Part shown: in pieces, positions 52,671-60,729 of the stretch
How positions within the stretch are numbered: the first letter of the stretch is position 1
How the letters are laid out: each line of letters starts with the position of its first letter
Source of the DNA: JASJAR01 sp039198225
Lineage (GTDB): Bacteria; Pseudomonadota; Alphaproteobacteria; Rhodobacterales; Rhodobacteraceae
DNA: 64,000 bases
Assembly: GCA_039198225.1 (NCBI GenBank)
Contig: JBCCTQ010000011.1
Span: 37,968-101,967, forward strand
Reading direction: 5' to 3'
Position numbers and translations under genes: made by a program
Notes under the pieces: model-generated
Seen by the model: only the letters and a program-made list of their open reading frames with translations
What the model was told of the DNA's origin: nothing
The model's database searches: none

Positions 52671-54737
52671 ATGGCCGCGCCGAAATTCTCACATCTTGAA
52701 GATGAAGACCTGCTCTTTCGCTTGCTCCGCCAGCTGGACGAGGCACCGGAAGCATCGCAAAGGGCGACGTCGGCGGCTCTCGGCATTTCTCTCGGCCATC
52801 TCAACGGCCAACTCAAAGCCGCCGCCGAGGCGGGGTTGATCACCATCCGCGAGCGCGACGGGCCTGACAAGCGCCAGCGTTTTGCCTACGCGCTCACCGC
52901 TCGCGGGGCGGCCGAAAAGCTCCGGCTGACGGACCGGTTCCTCGCCCGGAAATTCGCCGAATACGACGCGCTCCATGCGGAACTTACCGGCTCTACCAGT
53001 GGATTAGTTTACCGAAAGTACAGGACGACACCGATGCAGAATAACCATGCGCCTATCCCCGAACTCTACGTGTCCTACGAAAGCGCCCAAAAGTTGAGAG
53101 TGGAGGCCGGCGAGCTGCCGTCCTGGGACCTCACACCGCGCCAGATCTGCGATTTGGAGCTTTTGATGAACGGGGGGTTTTCGCCGCTCAAGGGCTTTCT
53201 CGGTGAGGAGGATTACAACAGCGTGCGCGACACGATGCGTCTGGCAGACGGATCGCTTTGGCCGATGCCGATCACGCTCGATGTCAGCGAGGAGTTTGCT
53301 GAAAACATCGCGCCGGGCCAGGACATCGCCCTCCGCGACCAGGAAGGCGTGATCCTGGCGATTATGTCGGTGAGCGACAAATGGAGCCCTGACAAAGCGT
53401 TAGAAGCTGAGAAGGTCTTCGGTGCTGACGATCTGGCCCATCCGGCGGTGAATTATCTCCACCACCACGCGGGACCGATCTATCTCGGCGGGCCGGTGAC
53501 CGGGATCCAACAGCCGGTCCATTACGATTTCCGTGCGCGCCGCGACACGCCGAACGAGCTCCGCGCCTTTTTCCGGAAACTCGGCTGGCGCCGGGTGGTG
53601 GCGTTCCAAACCCGGAACCCCCTCCACCGCGCGCACCAGGAACTCACTTTCCGGGCGGCGCGGGAAGTCGAGGCCAACCTTTTGATCCACCCGGTCGTCG
53701 GCATGACCAAACCCGGCGATATCGATCACTTCACCCGGGTTCGTTGCTATGAGGCGGTGCTTGACCAATACCCGTCGACCACCACCAGCATGAGCCTTCT
53801 CAACCTCGCCATGCGGATGGCGGGGCCCCGGGAAGCGGTCTGGCACGGGCTGATCCGTAAAAACCACGGCTGTACCCATATGATCGTGGGCCGCGACCAT
53901 GCGGGGCCGGGCAAGAACTCTCAAGGTGAGGACTTTTACGGACCTTATGACGCCCAGGATCTCTTCCAGGAGTACCAGGAGGAGTTGGGCATCGAGATGG
54001 TGCCGTTCAAACAGATGGTCTACGTCCAGGAGCGGGCCCAATACGAACCGGCCGATGAGGTCGAGGACGGCGCAACGGTGCTGAACATCTCAGGCACCGA
54101 GCTTCGCCGGCGGCTGAATGAAGGCCTCGAAATCCCAGATTGGTTTTCGTTCCCGGCGGTGGTGAGTGAACTTCGCCGCACCAAGCCGCCCCGGTCGCAG
54201 CAGGGGTTCTGCGTCTTTTTCACAGGCTTTTCAGGATCTGGAAAGTCGACGATCGCCAACGCTCTTTTGGTCAAGCTAATGGAGATGGGCGGGCGGCCGG
54301 TCACGCTGCTCGACGGCGATATCGTGCGGAAAAACCTCTCGTCCGAGCTTGGGTTTTCCAAGGAGCACCGCGACCTCAATATCCGCCGGATCGGGTTTGT
54401 GGCGTCAGAGATCACCAAAAACCGTGGCATCGCGATATGCGCCCCGATCGCTCCCTATGCAGCGACCAGGCGGGCGGTGCGCGAAGATATCGAGCATTTT
54501 GGTGCATTTATTGAGATCCACGTGTCGACCTCGATCGAGGAGTGTGAGCGGCGCGACCGGAAGGGCCTCTACAAGCTCGCCCGCGAAGGCAAGATCAAGG
54601 AATTCACGGGGATTTCAGACCCCTATGACGTGCCTCAACATGCGGAACTCGTGCTCGACACGGAAAATGTGTCGGTCGACCATTGCGCCCATCAAGTCAT
54701 TTTGAAGCTTGAGCAATTGGGCCTCGTCGCGGCCTAA
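52671..54737 (+). CDS. Fusion of MarR-type regulator, ATP sulfurylase and APS kinase
   Basis: One open frame of 688 residues. Residues 1-105 are a MarR/EPS-associated winged helix (EDEDLLFRLLRQLDEAPEAS; LGISLGHLNGQLKAAAEAGL; LTDRFLARKFAEYDALHAEL). Residues about 122-500 are ATP sulfurylase with VVAFQTRNPLHRAHQELTFR (catalytic QTRNPxHxxH) and MIVGRDHAGPGKNSQGEDF. Residues about 512-688 are APS kinase with FTGFSGSGKSTIANALLVK and LDGDIVRKNLSSELGFSKEH. A ribosome binding site (AGGA) precedes an internal ATG at 53034, so a separate 567-residue Sat-CysC may also be made. The linker uses rare codons (TTA, AGT, AAG), as if former intergenic DNA; a TAG at 53005 lies in the +1 frame, so a single indel could have merged two genes. 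Confidence 0.88.
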   Translation: MAAPKFSHLEDEDLLFRLLRQLDEAPEASQRATSAALGISLGHLNGQLKAAAEAGLITIRERDGPDKRQRFAYALTARGAAEKLRLTDRFLARKFAEYDALHAELTGSTSGLVYRKYRTTPMQNNHAPIPELYVSYESAQKLRVEAGELPSWDLTPRQICDLELLMNGGFSPLKGFLGEEDYNSVRDTMRLADGSLWPMPITLDVSEEFAENIAPGQDIALRDQEGVILAIMSVSDKWSPDKALEAEKVFGADDLAHPAVNYLHHHAGPIYLGGPVTGIQQPVHYDFRARRDTPNELRAFFRKLGWRRVVAFQTRNPLHRAHQELTFRAAREVEANLLIHPVVGMTKPGDIDHFTRVRCYEAVLDQYPSTTTSMSLLNLAMRMAGPREAVWHGLIRKNHGCTHMIVGRDHAGPGKNSQGEDFYGPYDAQDLFQEYQEELGIEMVPFKQMVYVQERAQYEPADEVEDGATVLNISGTELRRRLNEGLEIPDWFSFPAVVSELRRTKPPRSQQGFCVFFTGFSGSGKSTIANALLVKLMEMGGRPVTLLDGDIVRKNLSSELGFSKEHRDLNIRRIGFVASEITKNRGIAICAPIAPYAATRRAVREDIEHFGAFIEIHVSTSIEECERRDRKGLYKLAREGKIKEFTGISDPYDVPQHAELVLDTENVSVDHCAHQVILKLEQLGLVAA

Positions 54738-54779
54738 GCTGGCGGGGTGGGCAACCTGCCCACCCACCACTTCGCGGTC

Positions 54780-55424
54780 TTAGCTCCGCGCGTCACCGAC
54801 GAGGCGCCAGATCACCGGGAAGGCAATAACCGCCGCGACGAGTTTCAACGCATCGACCCAGAGGAAGGTTTTAACGCCGTAGGCGTACCAGTTCTCCCAG
54901 CCGTAGCCCATGAATGGTTCGGCGATGCCGAAGCCCGACCCGAGAAGCGAAAATCCCGCCGAAAGCCAGATAACGCCCGGCACGTAGACACAGACAAGCC
55001 CGACGGCCATGGCGGCAGCCATGGTAAAGGGCGAACGGTCCCACCCGGCGCGGGCCAGGGCACCGACGGCCCAGGCCGCGATAATGAAGCCCAAGAGGTA
55101 GCCGCCGGTCGGTCCGAGAGCGTAAAGGAGGCCAATCCCCCGTTCGGGCGTTCCGGCAAAGACCGGCAGGCCCTGGATCCCGAGCGCCACGTATCCGGCG
55201 ACGGTCGCTGCCCCAAGACGGGGTCCGTAGGCCGCTCCGATCACCATGATCACGAGCATTTGGAGCGTGATCGGCACCGGCATAGTCGCGATTTGGGTCT
55301 TGGCGGAGATCCAAAGGGCAAGGATCCCAGCGACGAAAAGCACCAGCCGCTTGGTCCAAACACGGGCGCGGTCATCCGCCCAGAAAAGGTCGGTGAGCAC
55401 CGGGCGAAGGGTTGTGCTGGCCAT
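54780..55424 (-). CDS. bioY: Biotin transporter BioY
   Basis: 214 residues with about six membrane segments. MPVPITLQMLVIMVIGAAYG and LLYALGPTGGYLLGFIIAAW are the conserved BioY motifs (P-T-G-GY-L). S-component of an ECF transporter or a lone biotin importer; bioM/N are not adjacent. ATG 55424. Nothing links it functionally to its neighbours. Confidence 0.93.
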   Translation of the reverse strand: MASTTLRPVLTDLFWADDRARVWTKRLVLFVAGILALWISAKTQIATMPVPITLQMLVIMVIGAAYGPRLGAATVAGYVALGIQGLPVFAGTPERGIGLLYALGPTGGYLLGFIIAAWAVGALARAGWDRSPFTMAAAMAVGLVCVYVPGVIWLSAGFSLLGSGFGIAEPFMGYGWENWYAYGVKTFLWVDALKLVAAVIAFPVIWRLVGDARS

Positions 55425-55494
55425 AGAAACGTCCCTGTCGATTGATGGTTAGCTGTGTATCGCACCCGCATTCAGCGCCTGCAAGCGTCGGTCC

Positions 55495-55950
55495 TCATTC
55501 CGGGCGCCGAAAGACGGTCCGCATCCTGTAGGCTTTTCTTGGCCCCTCGACCTGCCATTCCGTCTCCCAAACCGGCCATTGGGAGAAATCATAGGCCACT
55601 TGATAGCGGTCTGGCGGACAGAGATGGACCGTCTCGTGGGTGGGACATGCCAAAGGAAAGCTGTGGAACGGGCGACCGTCGTCGAAAGAGACCTCAACCG
55701 CGCCCTTGGCGTCGCGCCAAATATAGCTGCGGGTGGCAAAGAAGGGCGTGCCCCCATCCAGGCGGAGCGTGCCTTCCTCGCGATAGGCCAGGCGCCCGGG
55801 GCCGATGGGGCCGAGGGTGGCCTCACCCTCAAAATGCCCCCGTTGGCCTGAGGCCTGGAGGATCTCGCGGGCAACCGACCAGCGCCCTTCGAAGGCGGTC
55901 ATGGCGCGGGGCAGGGCTTTGGCCCCGGATCCAGCCGTGCTGCCGTCCAC
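55495..55950 (-). CDS. DUF6314-like protein
   Basis: 151 residues from GTG 55950, preceded by an excellent AAGGAGG ribosome binding site. Recognisable features are FEGRWSVAREI, ATLGPIGPGRLAYREEGTLR, ATRSYIWR, VSFDDGRPFHSFPLACPTHE, YQVAYDFSQWPVWETEWQVE and GPRKAYRMRTVFRR, the DUF6314 pattern of a lipocalin-like beta barrel. Function unknown. Divergent from purB. Confidence 0.8.
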   Translation of the reverse strand: MDGSTAGSGAKALPRAMTAFEGRWSVAREILQASGQRGHFEGEATLGPIGPGRLAYREEGTLRLDGGTPFFATRSYIWRDAKGAVEVSFDDGRPFHSFPLACPTHETVHLCPPDRYQVAYDFSQWPVWETEWQVEGPRKAYRMRTVFRRPE

Positions 55951-56016
55951 ATCGCGCCTCCTTGTCGCCTCTCGCGGTCAAGTCTATGACCGGGCGCGTT
56001 AAGACGGAAGGCTCCG

Positions 56017-57321
56017 ATGATCCCGCGATATTCCCGCCCCGAAATGACGGCGATCTGGTCGCCGGAGACCAAGTTTCGCATCTGGTTCGAGATCGAGGCC
56101 CATGCCTCGGATGCCCAGGCCAAACTCGGGGTGATCCCCGAAGAGAATGCCCGGGCGGTCTGGAAAGCTAAGGATTCGACCTTCGATGTGGAGCGGATTG
56201 CCGAGATCGAGGCTGTCACCAAACACGACGTTATCGCGTTTTTGACCCATCTGGCCGAGATCGTCGGTGCTGAAGAGGCCCGGTTCGTCCACCAAGGGAT
56301 GACCTCGTCGGATGTCCTCGACACGACGTTCAACGTCCAGCTTGTGCGGGCGACGGATCTCTTGATTGGCGATCTCGACCGGCTGCTTGCGGCGCTGAAA
56401 ACCCGCGCGTTTGAGCACAAAGATACGGTTCGGATCGGTCGGTCCCACGGGATCCATGCCGAGCCCACGACGATGGGGCTCACCTTCGCGCGCTTCTATG
56501 CCGAAATGGCGCGGAACCGGAACCGGCTTGAAAAGGCGCGCTATGAGGTCGCAACCGGCGCTATCTCCGGCGCGGTCGGGACGTTCGCCAATATCGACCC
56601 CGCTGTCGAAGCCCATGTTTGCGATAAACTCGGCCTCGTCACCGAACCGATCTCGACCCAGGTGATTCCGCGGGACCGCCACGCGGCCTATTTCGCAGCC
56701 CTCGCGGTGGTCGCGTCCTCGATCGAGAATATCGCCACCGAAGTGCGGCATATGCAGCGGACCGAGGTTTTAGAGGCTGAAGAGTTTTTCTCGAAGGGCC
56801 AAAAGGGGTCCTCGGCGATGCCCCATAAACGGAACCCGATCCTCACCGAAAACCTCACCGGGTTGGCCCGCATGGTCCGCTCGGCGGTGGTGCCGGCGCT
56901 CGAGAATGTCGCACTCTGGCATGAGCGCGATATTTCGCATTCTTCGGTGGAACGGATGATCGGACCCGACGCCACGGTGACCCTTGATTTCGCCCTTCAT
57001 CGGTTGACGAATGTGGTCGAAAACCTGGTCGTCTACCCAGACAACATGCTGGCAAACATGAATAAATTCCGCGGCCTCGTGCATTCACAGCGTGTTCTCC
57101 TTGCTCTGACCCAGGCTGGGGTGAGCCGGGAAGACGCCTACGCAATGGTGCAGCGGAACGCGATGAAAGTCTGGGAGGACGGGGCCGATTTTCTCGCCGA
57201 ATTGAAGGCCGATGCCGATGTGGCCGAGGTCCTGCCAGCGGCCGAACTCGATGCCGCGTTCGATCTCTCTTACCATACCAAACATGTCGACACGATCTTC
57301 GCGCGGGTGTTTGACACCTAA
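56017..57321 (+). CDS. purB: Adenylosuccinate lyase
   Basis: 434 residues. MIPRYSRPEMTAIWSPETKF opens the shorter bacterial type. Signature FSKGQKGSSAMPHKRNPILT at about residues 258-277 and the catalytic His region VRIGRSHGIHAEPTTMGLTF. Splits adenylosuccinate and SAICAR in purine synthesis. Start ATG 56017 is directly upstream of conserved sequence. Followed by two small cysteine-motif genes. Confidence 0.97.
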   Translation: MIPRYSRPEMTAIWSPETKFRIWFEIEAHASDAQAKLGVIPEENARAVWKAKDSTFDVERIAEIEAVTKHDVIAFLTHLAEIVGAEEARFVHQGMTSSDVLDTTFNVQLVRATDLLIGDLDRLLAALKTRAFEHKDTVRIGRSHGIHAEPTTMGLTFARFYAEMARNRNRLEKARYEVATGAISGAVGTFANIDPAVEAHVCDKLGLVTEPISTQVIPRDRHAAYFAALAVVASSIENIATEVRHMQRTEVLEAEEFFSKGQKGSSAMPHKRNPILTENLTGLARMVRSAVVPALENVALWHERDISHSSVERMIGPDATVTLDFALHRLTNVVENLVVYPDNMLANMNKFRGLVHSQRVLLALTQAGVSREDAYAMVQRNAMKVWEDGADFLAELKADADVAEVLPAAELDAAFDLSYHTKHVDTIFARVFDT

Positions 57322-57397
57322 GGCATCACGGTTTTCCTTTGACGGCGCGTGTCGGCAAGCTAACCTTAACTTGGTAGCCAACAGGAATGGATTTCCG

Positions 57398-57571
57398 ATG
57401 AAAACTCTACTGACGGCTCTGACCCTTGCGGTTCTGCCCTCATTGTCTTTTGCAATGGGCTGTTCCGGCTATGGTCACACCAACACCAGCACGACTGCGT
57501 CGATCAGCTGCGTGGAAGGGATGACCTACGATGCAAGCACGCAAAAATGCGTGCCATTGACCACGGGTTAG
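57398..57571 (+). CDS. Small exported protein with a paired-cysteine motif (57 aa)
   Basis: ATG 57398 after AGGA. Signal peptide MKTLLTALTLAVLPSLSFAM then GCSGYGHTNTSTTA and the motif SCVEGMTYDASTQKCVPLTT. The C-x-EG-x-x-YD-x-x-T-x-x-C pattern recurs in the next gene (CAEGLVWDEDTATC). A further cysteine (GCSG) lies near the mature N-terminus. A strong terminator follows at 57593. Probably a secreted, disulfide-bonded peptide of unknown function. Confidence 0.75.
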   Translation: MKTLLTALTLAVLPSLSFAMGCSGYGHTNTSTTASISCVEGMTYDASTQKCVPLTTG

Positions 57572-57592
57572 GACTACTATCCTTGTGCATGA

Positions 57593-57620
57593 GGGCGGCT
57601 CACGGAGCCGCCCCTTTTTT
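57593..57620 (+). terminator. Rho-independent terminator
   Basis: GGGCGGCTC (57593-57601) pairs with GAGCCGCCC (57605-57613) around ACG and is followed by CTTTTTT (57614-57620). It closes the small cysteine-motif gene. The next gene's ribosome binding site (GGAGGG) lies immediately after, so read-through may feed that gene. Confidence 0.9.
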
Positions 57621-57635
57621 GCTGGAGGGAAAAAC

Positions 57636-58172
57636 ATGCGCGCTGCACTCGGAGCCCTGCTCGTCTCCTTCGCCGCGACCGGCGTGTATGCGGCCGGTAG
57701 CGTTTCGTCGACGCCACCGAAACCGACCAAAACGACGACGGAATGCGCCGAAGGTTTGGTTTGGGACGAGGACACGGCGACTTGCCTGAAACCTCAAGAC
57801 AGTTCCTTCACGGATGACGAACGCTATTCGGCTGTCCGCGAACTGGCCTATGCCGATCGTTACGTGGAAGCCTCGGCTGTCCTCGATACGATGACCGACC
57901 AGCGTGACGATAGGGTGCTGACTTATCGGGGCTTTTTAGCACGGATGGACGGCAATCTCGTGGAGGCCGACCGCCAATACCTCGCGGCGATCGATAAAAA
58001 CCCCGATAATATCCTGGCTCGATCCTATTACGGCCAGGGACTCGTGGAGCGCGGGCTCCGCGGTTCGGCGATTGGGCAGCTCTATGAAATCCGCGCCCGC
58101 GGCGGGCGGGGGACCTGGGCCGAAGAGGCGCTCCAGCACACCCTCGATGGCGGATACGCATACGGCTATTGA
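57636..58172 (+). CDS. Exported TPR-like protein with a paired-cysteine motif
   Basis: 178 residues from ATG 57636 (AGGGA). Signal peptide AALGALLVSFAATGVYAAGS, a Pro/Thr-rich stretch, the motif ECAEGLVWDEDTATCLKPQD, then tetratricopeptide-like helices (YADRYVEASAVLDTMTDQRD; VEADRQYLAAIDKNPDNILA; SYYGQGLVERGLRGSAIGQL). The last block RGGRGTWAEEALQHTLDGGY is typical of the order. Shares its cysteine motif with the preceding gene, suggesting a common partner or duplication. Function unknown. Confidence 0.88.
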   Translation: MRAALGALLVSFAATGVYAAGSVSSTPPKPTKTTTECAEGLVWDEDTATCLKPQDSSFTDDERYSAVRELAYADRYVEASAVLDTMTDQRDDRVLTYRGFLARMDGNLVEADRQYLAAIDKNPDNILARSYYGQGLVERGLRGSAIGQLYEIRARGGRGTWAEEALQHTLDGGYAYGY

Positions 58173-58191
58173 CCGGGTCTAAAGTTGAGGT

Positions 58192-58224
58192 CGGGCGGGG
58201 TTTGCCCCGCCCGTTTTGTGTTTT
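58192..58224 (+). terminator. Rho-independent terminator
   Basis: CGGGCGGGG (58192-58200) and CCCCGCCCG (58205-58213) with a TTTG loop, followed by TTTTGTGTTTT. It closes the TPR-type gene and faces the end of the convergent YHS gene. Confidence 0.88.
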
Positions 58225-58227
58225 GGC

Positions 58228-58686
58228 TTAGGCGGTTAAAACCGCTGGCCAATTGGCATCACCCTTGGCGATGTTTCCTGGAATATCCCGGCTCCAGCGG
58301 CGTTGAATACGCTTGGAGAAGTTGAGGTAGAGCTTCCCGTCATGGATTGTCCAGGCTTCGGGCACCGTGGAGGCCGTGTAGCCGCTGGCCACGGCAAAGG
58401 CGCAATAGCCGCCGTATTGGGGCGCGAAGGCTTCTGGATTGGCGTCGAACTTTGCTTTGTTTTCAGCCGATGCGAAGCGCCAGGTCGCCCCGTTCCATTC
58501 GGATGTGAACTCTTCGCTTCCCGGTACGGGCGCGCCTTCGGTGAAATAGGCAACCGTGTCGGTCCCGTCGATGGCGACGCCGCCTTCGGCATAGGTTTCA
58601 GGGGTGGCAGCAAAAGCAGGCTGTGCGGCGATGGCCGCGAGGGGGAGTGCTGCGGAGAGCGTCAGGAAATGGCGGCGGGATGGCAT
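58228..58686 (-). CDS. YHS domain-containing protein, Tat-type signal
   Basis: 152 residues. N-terminus MPSRRHFLTLSAALPLAAIA has a twin-arginine-like SRRHFLTL motif. The mature part has the YHS domain pattern GVAIDGTDTVAYFTEGAPVP, FTSEWNGATWRFASAENKAK, then NPEAFAPQYGGYCAFAVASG, ending KRIQRRWSRDIPGNIAKGDA. YHS domains bind metals or act as small sensor modules; no partner is adjacent. Standing alone. Confidence 0.9.
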   Translation of the reverse strand: MPSRRHFLTLSAALPLAAIAAQPAFAATPETYAEGGVAIDGTDTVAYFTEGAPVPGSEEFTSEWNGATWRFASAENKAKFDANPEAFAPQYGGYCAFAVASGYTASTVPEAWTIHDGKLYLNFSKRIQRRWSRDIPGNIAKGDANWPAVLTA

Positions 58687-58788
58687 CGGAGTATCCTCTG
58701 GGTTTCGCGTATGCCGAGAGAATGGGAGCCCAAGCGCCTTTCGGAAAGTGACTTCGCGTAACCGTGAGGACGCGTTAGAAGTGTTACA

Positions 58789-59079
58789 TTAGTCAAAAAT
58801 GTCTTCGATCACGTCAAACGCCTCCTCGAGCATCCAAGCACCGAAGCCTTTTTTCTTCTTTTTCCGACGCTTGGGTGAGCGGGGGTCCATTTCGGGGCGC
58901 TTCTTTTTCGGGCCCGCGCGGGCTTTGTCGTATACGTGCTCCTTGTGGAGCTGTTTCAGGTTATGGAGCGGTGCACCGCAGGCCGAACAAGACAATTCAT
59001 GCCGATCGGTGCCCGACAGGACCAAGGCGGCTCTCGTGCCGCAATAGCAGCAGGTCGCAATTTTAGGCGTCTGGCGCAT
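58789..59079 (-). CDS. Zinc-ribbon protein with poly-lysine linker
   Basis: 96 residues. Two CxxC pairs, TCCYCGTRAALVLSGTDRHE and LSCSACGAPLHNLKQLHKEH, make a zinc ribbon at residues 10-36. Then a strongly basic region (PKKKRP, RSPKRRKKKKKGFG) and an acidic amphipathic tail WMLEEAFDVIEDIFD. The layout suggests nucleic acid binding plus a protein-docking tail. The stop of the rlmB gene and this gene's start are adjacent (both at 59079), so the pair are coupled. Confidence 0.8.
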   Translation of the reverse strand: MRQTPKIATCCYCGTRAALVLSGTDRHELSCSACGAPLHNLKQLHKEHVYDKARAGPKKKRPEMDPRSPKRRKKKKKGFGAWMLEEAFDVIEDIFD

Positions 59080-59858
59080 TAGATCTCCGTGGCAGTACTG
59101 ACCGCATATAGGGCAACAGCGGCCGCATTGGAGACGTTAAGCGAGGCGAGACTGCCCGCCGCGTCTATCTTGGCTAGAATGTCGCAAGCGGACTGGACGC
59201 CCGGACGAAGCCCCGGTCCTTCGGCGCCAAGGACCATTGCGAGGGGCCCGGGCCGAGCCACGGCGGCACGGATATCCATCGCCGCCTCGCCGTCCAAACC
59301 GATGGTGGTAAAGCCCCGTTTCTTAAGCTCGTCGAGCGTGCGGGCCAGGTTTGTCACGCGAAGATAGGGCTGGCTTTCGACGGCCCCCGAGGCGGCCTTT
59401 GCCAAAACACCGGTTTCCGGGGCCGAATGCCTGCTGGGTGCAATGACAGCCGCCGCACCAAAAACGGCGGCCGAGCGAAGGATCGCCCCCACATTATGCG
59501 GATCGCTCACCCGGTCGAGACAGAGGATCACCTGCCGATCAGCCGAGGCCGCAGCAAGGCAGCCGTCAAGCCCGCCCCAATCGAGCGGTTTGGTCTCGAG
59601 GGCCAGCCCTTGGTGAACAGCGTCCGGACCGAGCGCCACAGGAAACCTGCGGGCATCGGCGAGCTCAACTTCGATGTCGTGTGGCGCGTCACCGAGCCGA
59701 TCGAGGGCGTTTCGCGTGGCAACGAGCCGGAGTTTTTCCCGCGCCGGATTGCGAAGGGCGGCTTCCACCGCATGGAACCCGTAGAGCCAAATCGTCGCCC
59801 TGGACGCGTCGCGCCGCGCGCGCTCTTTCTCCACCACCCATGTCGGTTTTTTGCTCAC
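59079..59858 (-). CDS. rlmB: 23S rRNA (guanosine-2'-O)-methyltransferase RlmB / TrmH family
   Basis: 259 residues. N-terminal substrate-binding domain with TIWLYGFHAVEAALRNPARE, then the SPOUT methyltransferase domain: ILCLDRVSDPHNVGAILRSA (motif 1), VVIAPSRHSAP-type loop, and LAMVLGAEGPGLRPGVQSAC with the AdoMet knot (motifs 2-3). Methylates the 2'-OH of a guanosine in 23S rRNA. Divergent from tRNA-Tyr. Confidence 0.93.
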   Translation of the reverse strand: MSKKPTWVVEKERARRDASRATIWLYGFHAVEAALRNPAREKLRLVATRNALDRLGDAPHDIEVELADARRFPVALGPDAVHQGLALETKPLDWGGLDGCLAAASADRQVILCLDRVSDPHNVGAILRSAAVFGAAAVIAPSRHSAPETGVLAKAASGAVESQPYLRVTNLARTLDELKKRGFTTIGLDGEAAMDIRAAVARPGPLAMVLGAEGPGLRPGVQSACDILAKIDAAGSLASLNVSNAAAVALYAVSTATEI

Positions 59859-59914
59859 CGTTGGGGCCTGCCACAGAGCGGGGCGCGGCGAAACCCCGGG
59901 CCAGGCATTTCCAG

Positions 59915-59943
59915 TTGACGGAGTTAGGGGGCACCGCTATCGA
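59915..59943 (+). promoter_or_regulatory. Promoter of tRNA-Tyr
   Basis: -35 TTGACG (59915-59920) and -10 TATCGA (59938-59943) are separated by 17 bases, ending 30 bases before the mature tRNA at 59974. Confidence 0.65.
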
Positions 59944-59973
59944 ACGCCACGCGTCGGCCAAGGCCGCCGCGAT

Positions 59974-60057
59974 GGGCGACGTGCTGCAAGGTGCGGCAGC
60001 GGACTGTAACTCCGCCGGGGAGACCCATGCCTGGTTCGATTCCAGGGTCGCCCACCA
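59974..60057 (+). tRNA. tRNA-Tyr (anticodon GTA)
   Basis: 84 bases with encoded CCA. Acceptor GGGCGAC/GTCGCCC, anticodon stem GCGGA/TCCGC around CTGTAAC (GTA), a long variable arm (CGGGGAGACCCATG) as expected for bacterial tRNA-Tyr, and T arm CCTGG-TTCGATT-CCAGG. Confidence 0.95.
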
Positions 60058-60135
60058 TTCCTACCCCAAGCCGTTCGGACACAATAACTCTGATTGGTCA
60101 GGGCTAGGAAGAAATACCGACGGTGATTTGGCGGG

Positions 60136-60211
<76 letters not shown>

Positions 60212-60267
60212 ATGGCCGGGGTCACTAGGCCAGACGGGGCGCTCGCGCAAGCTGGAAATGCTTCGGT

Positions 60268-60594
60268 TCAGTTATCGTCGTCGTCCGCGGCGACATCGGC
60301 AATTTCGTCAAGCGAGACGTCGTCGCTGTCTTCGTCCTCTTCGAGCACGTCATCGCCGAGATCGACATCGCTTTCGTCATCGTCATCGAGAACGACATCT
60401 TCTTCTTCCTCGATCTGCTCTTCTTCGCTCTTTTTGTCGGCTTTGTCGGCGGTGATGGTCCGCGAGGCTTTGCCGGTCTCAAGATTGACGACTTCGCCCG
60501 TATACGGGCTTACGATCGGGTCGCGGCCGAGGTCGTAGAACCGGCGCCCGGTGGTCGGGCAAACACGCTTCGTTCCCCACTCCTCCTTCGGCAT
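60268..60594 (-). CDS. TIGR02300 family protein (acidic tail)
   Basis: 108 residues from ATG 60594 (AAAGGG upstream). N-terminus MPKEEWGTKRVCPTTGRRFY with DLGRDPIVSPYTGEVV is the TIGR02300 signature. The second half is an extremely acidic stretch (EEEQIEEEEDVVLDDDDESD then VDLGDDVLEEDEDSDDVSLD). Found across alphaproteobacteria; function unknown. The acidic tail may mimic nucleic acid or bind basic proteins. Confidence 0.92.
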   Translation of the reverse strand: MPKEEWGTKRVCPTTGRRFYDLGRDPIVSPYTGEVVNLETGKASRTITADKADKKSEEEQIEEEEDVVLDDDDESDVDLGDDVLEEDEDSDDVSLDEIADVAADDDDN

Positions 60595-60729
60595 GTCGCG
60601 CCCTTTCATTTTCGAGTTTCGTTCGGGCGCGCTCGTGCCATAGGTGCTTTGGCCTGTCAAAGGCTTTTCGGTGCCGTTGCAAGTCCAGGGGCACCCCCCT
60701 AGCATCTGCGTGGGCAAGGGAAAGAGGCA

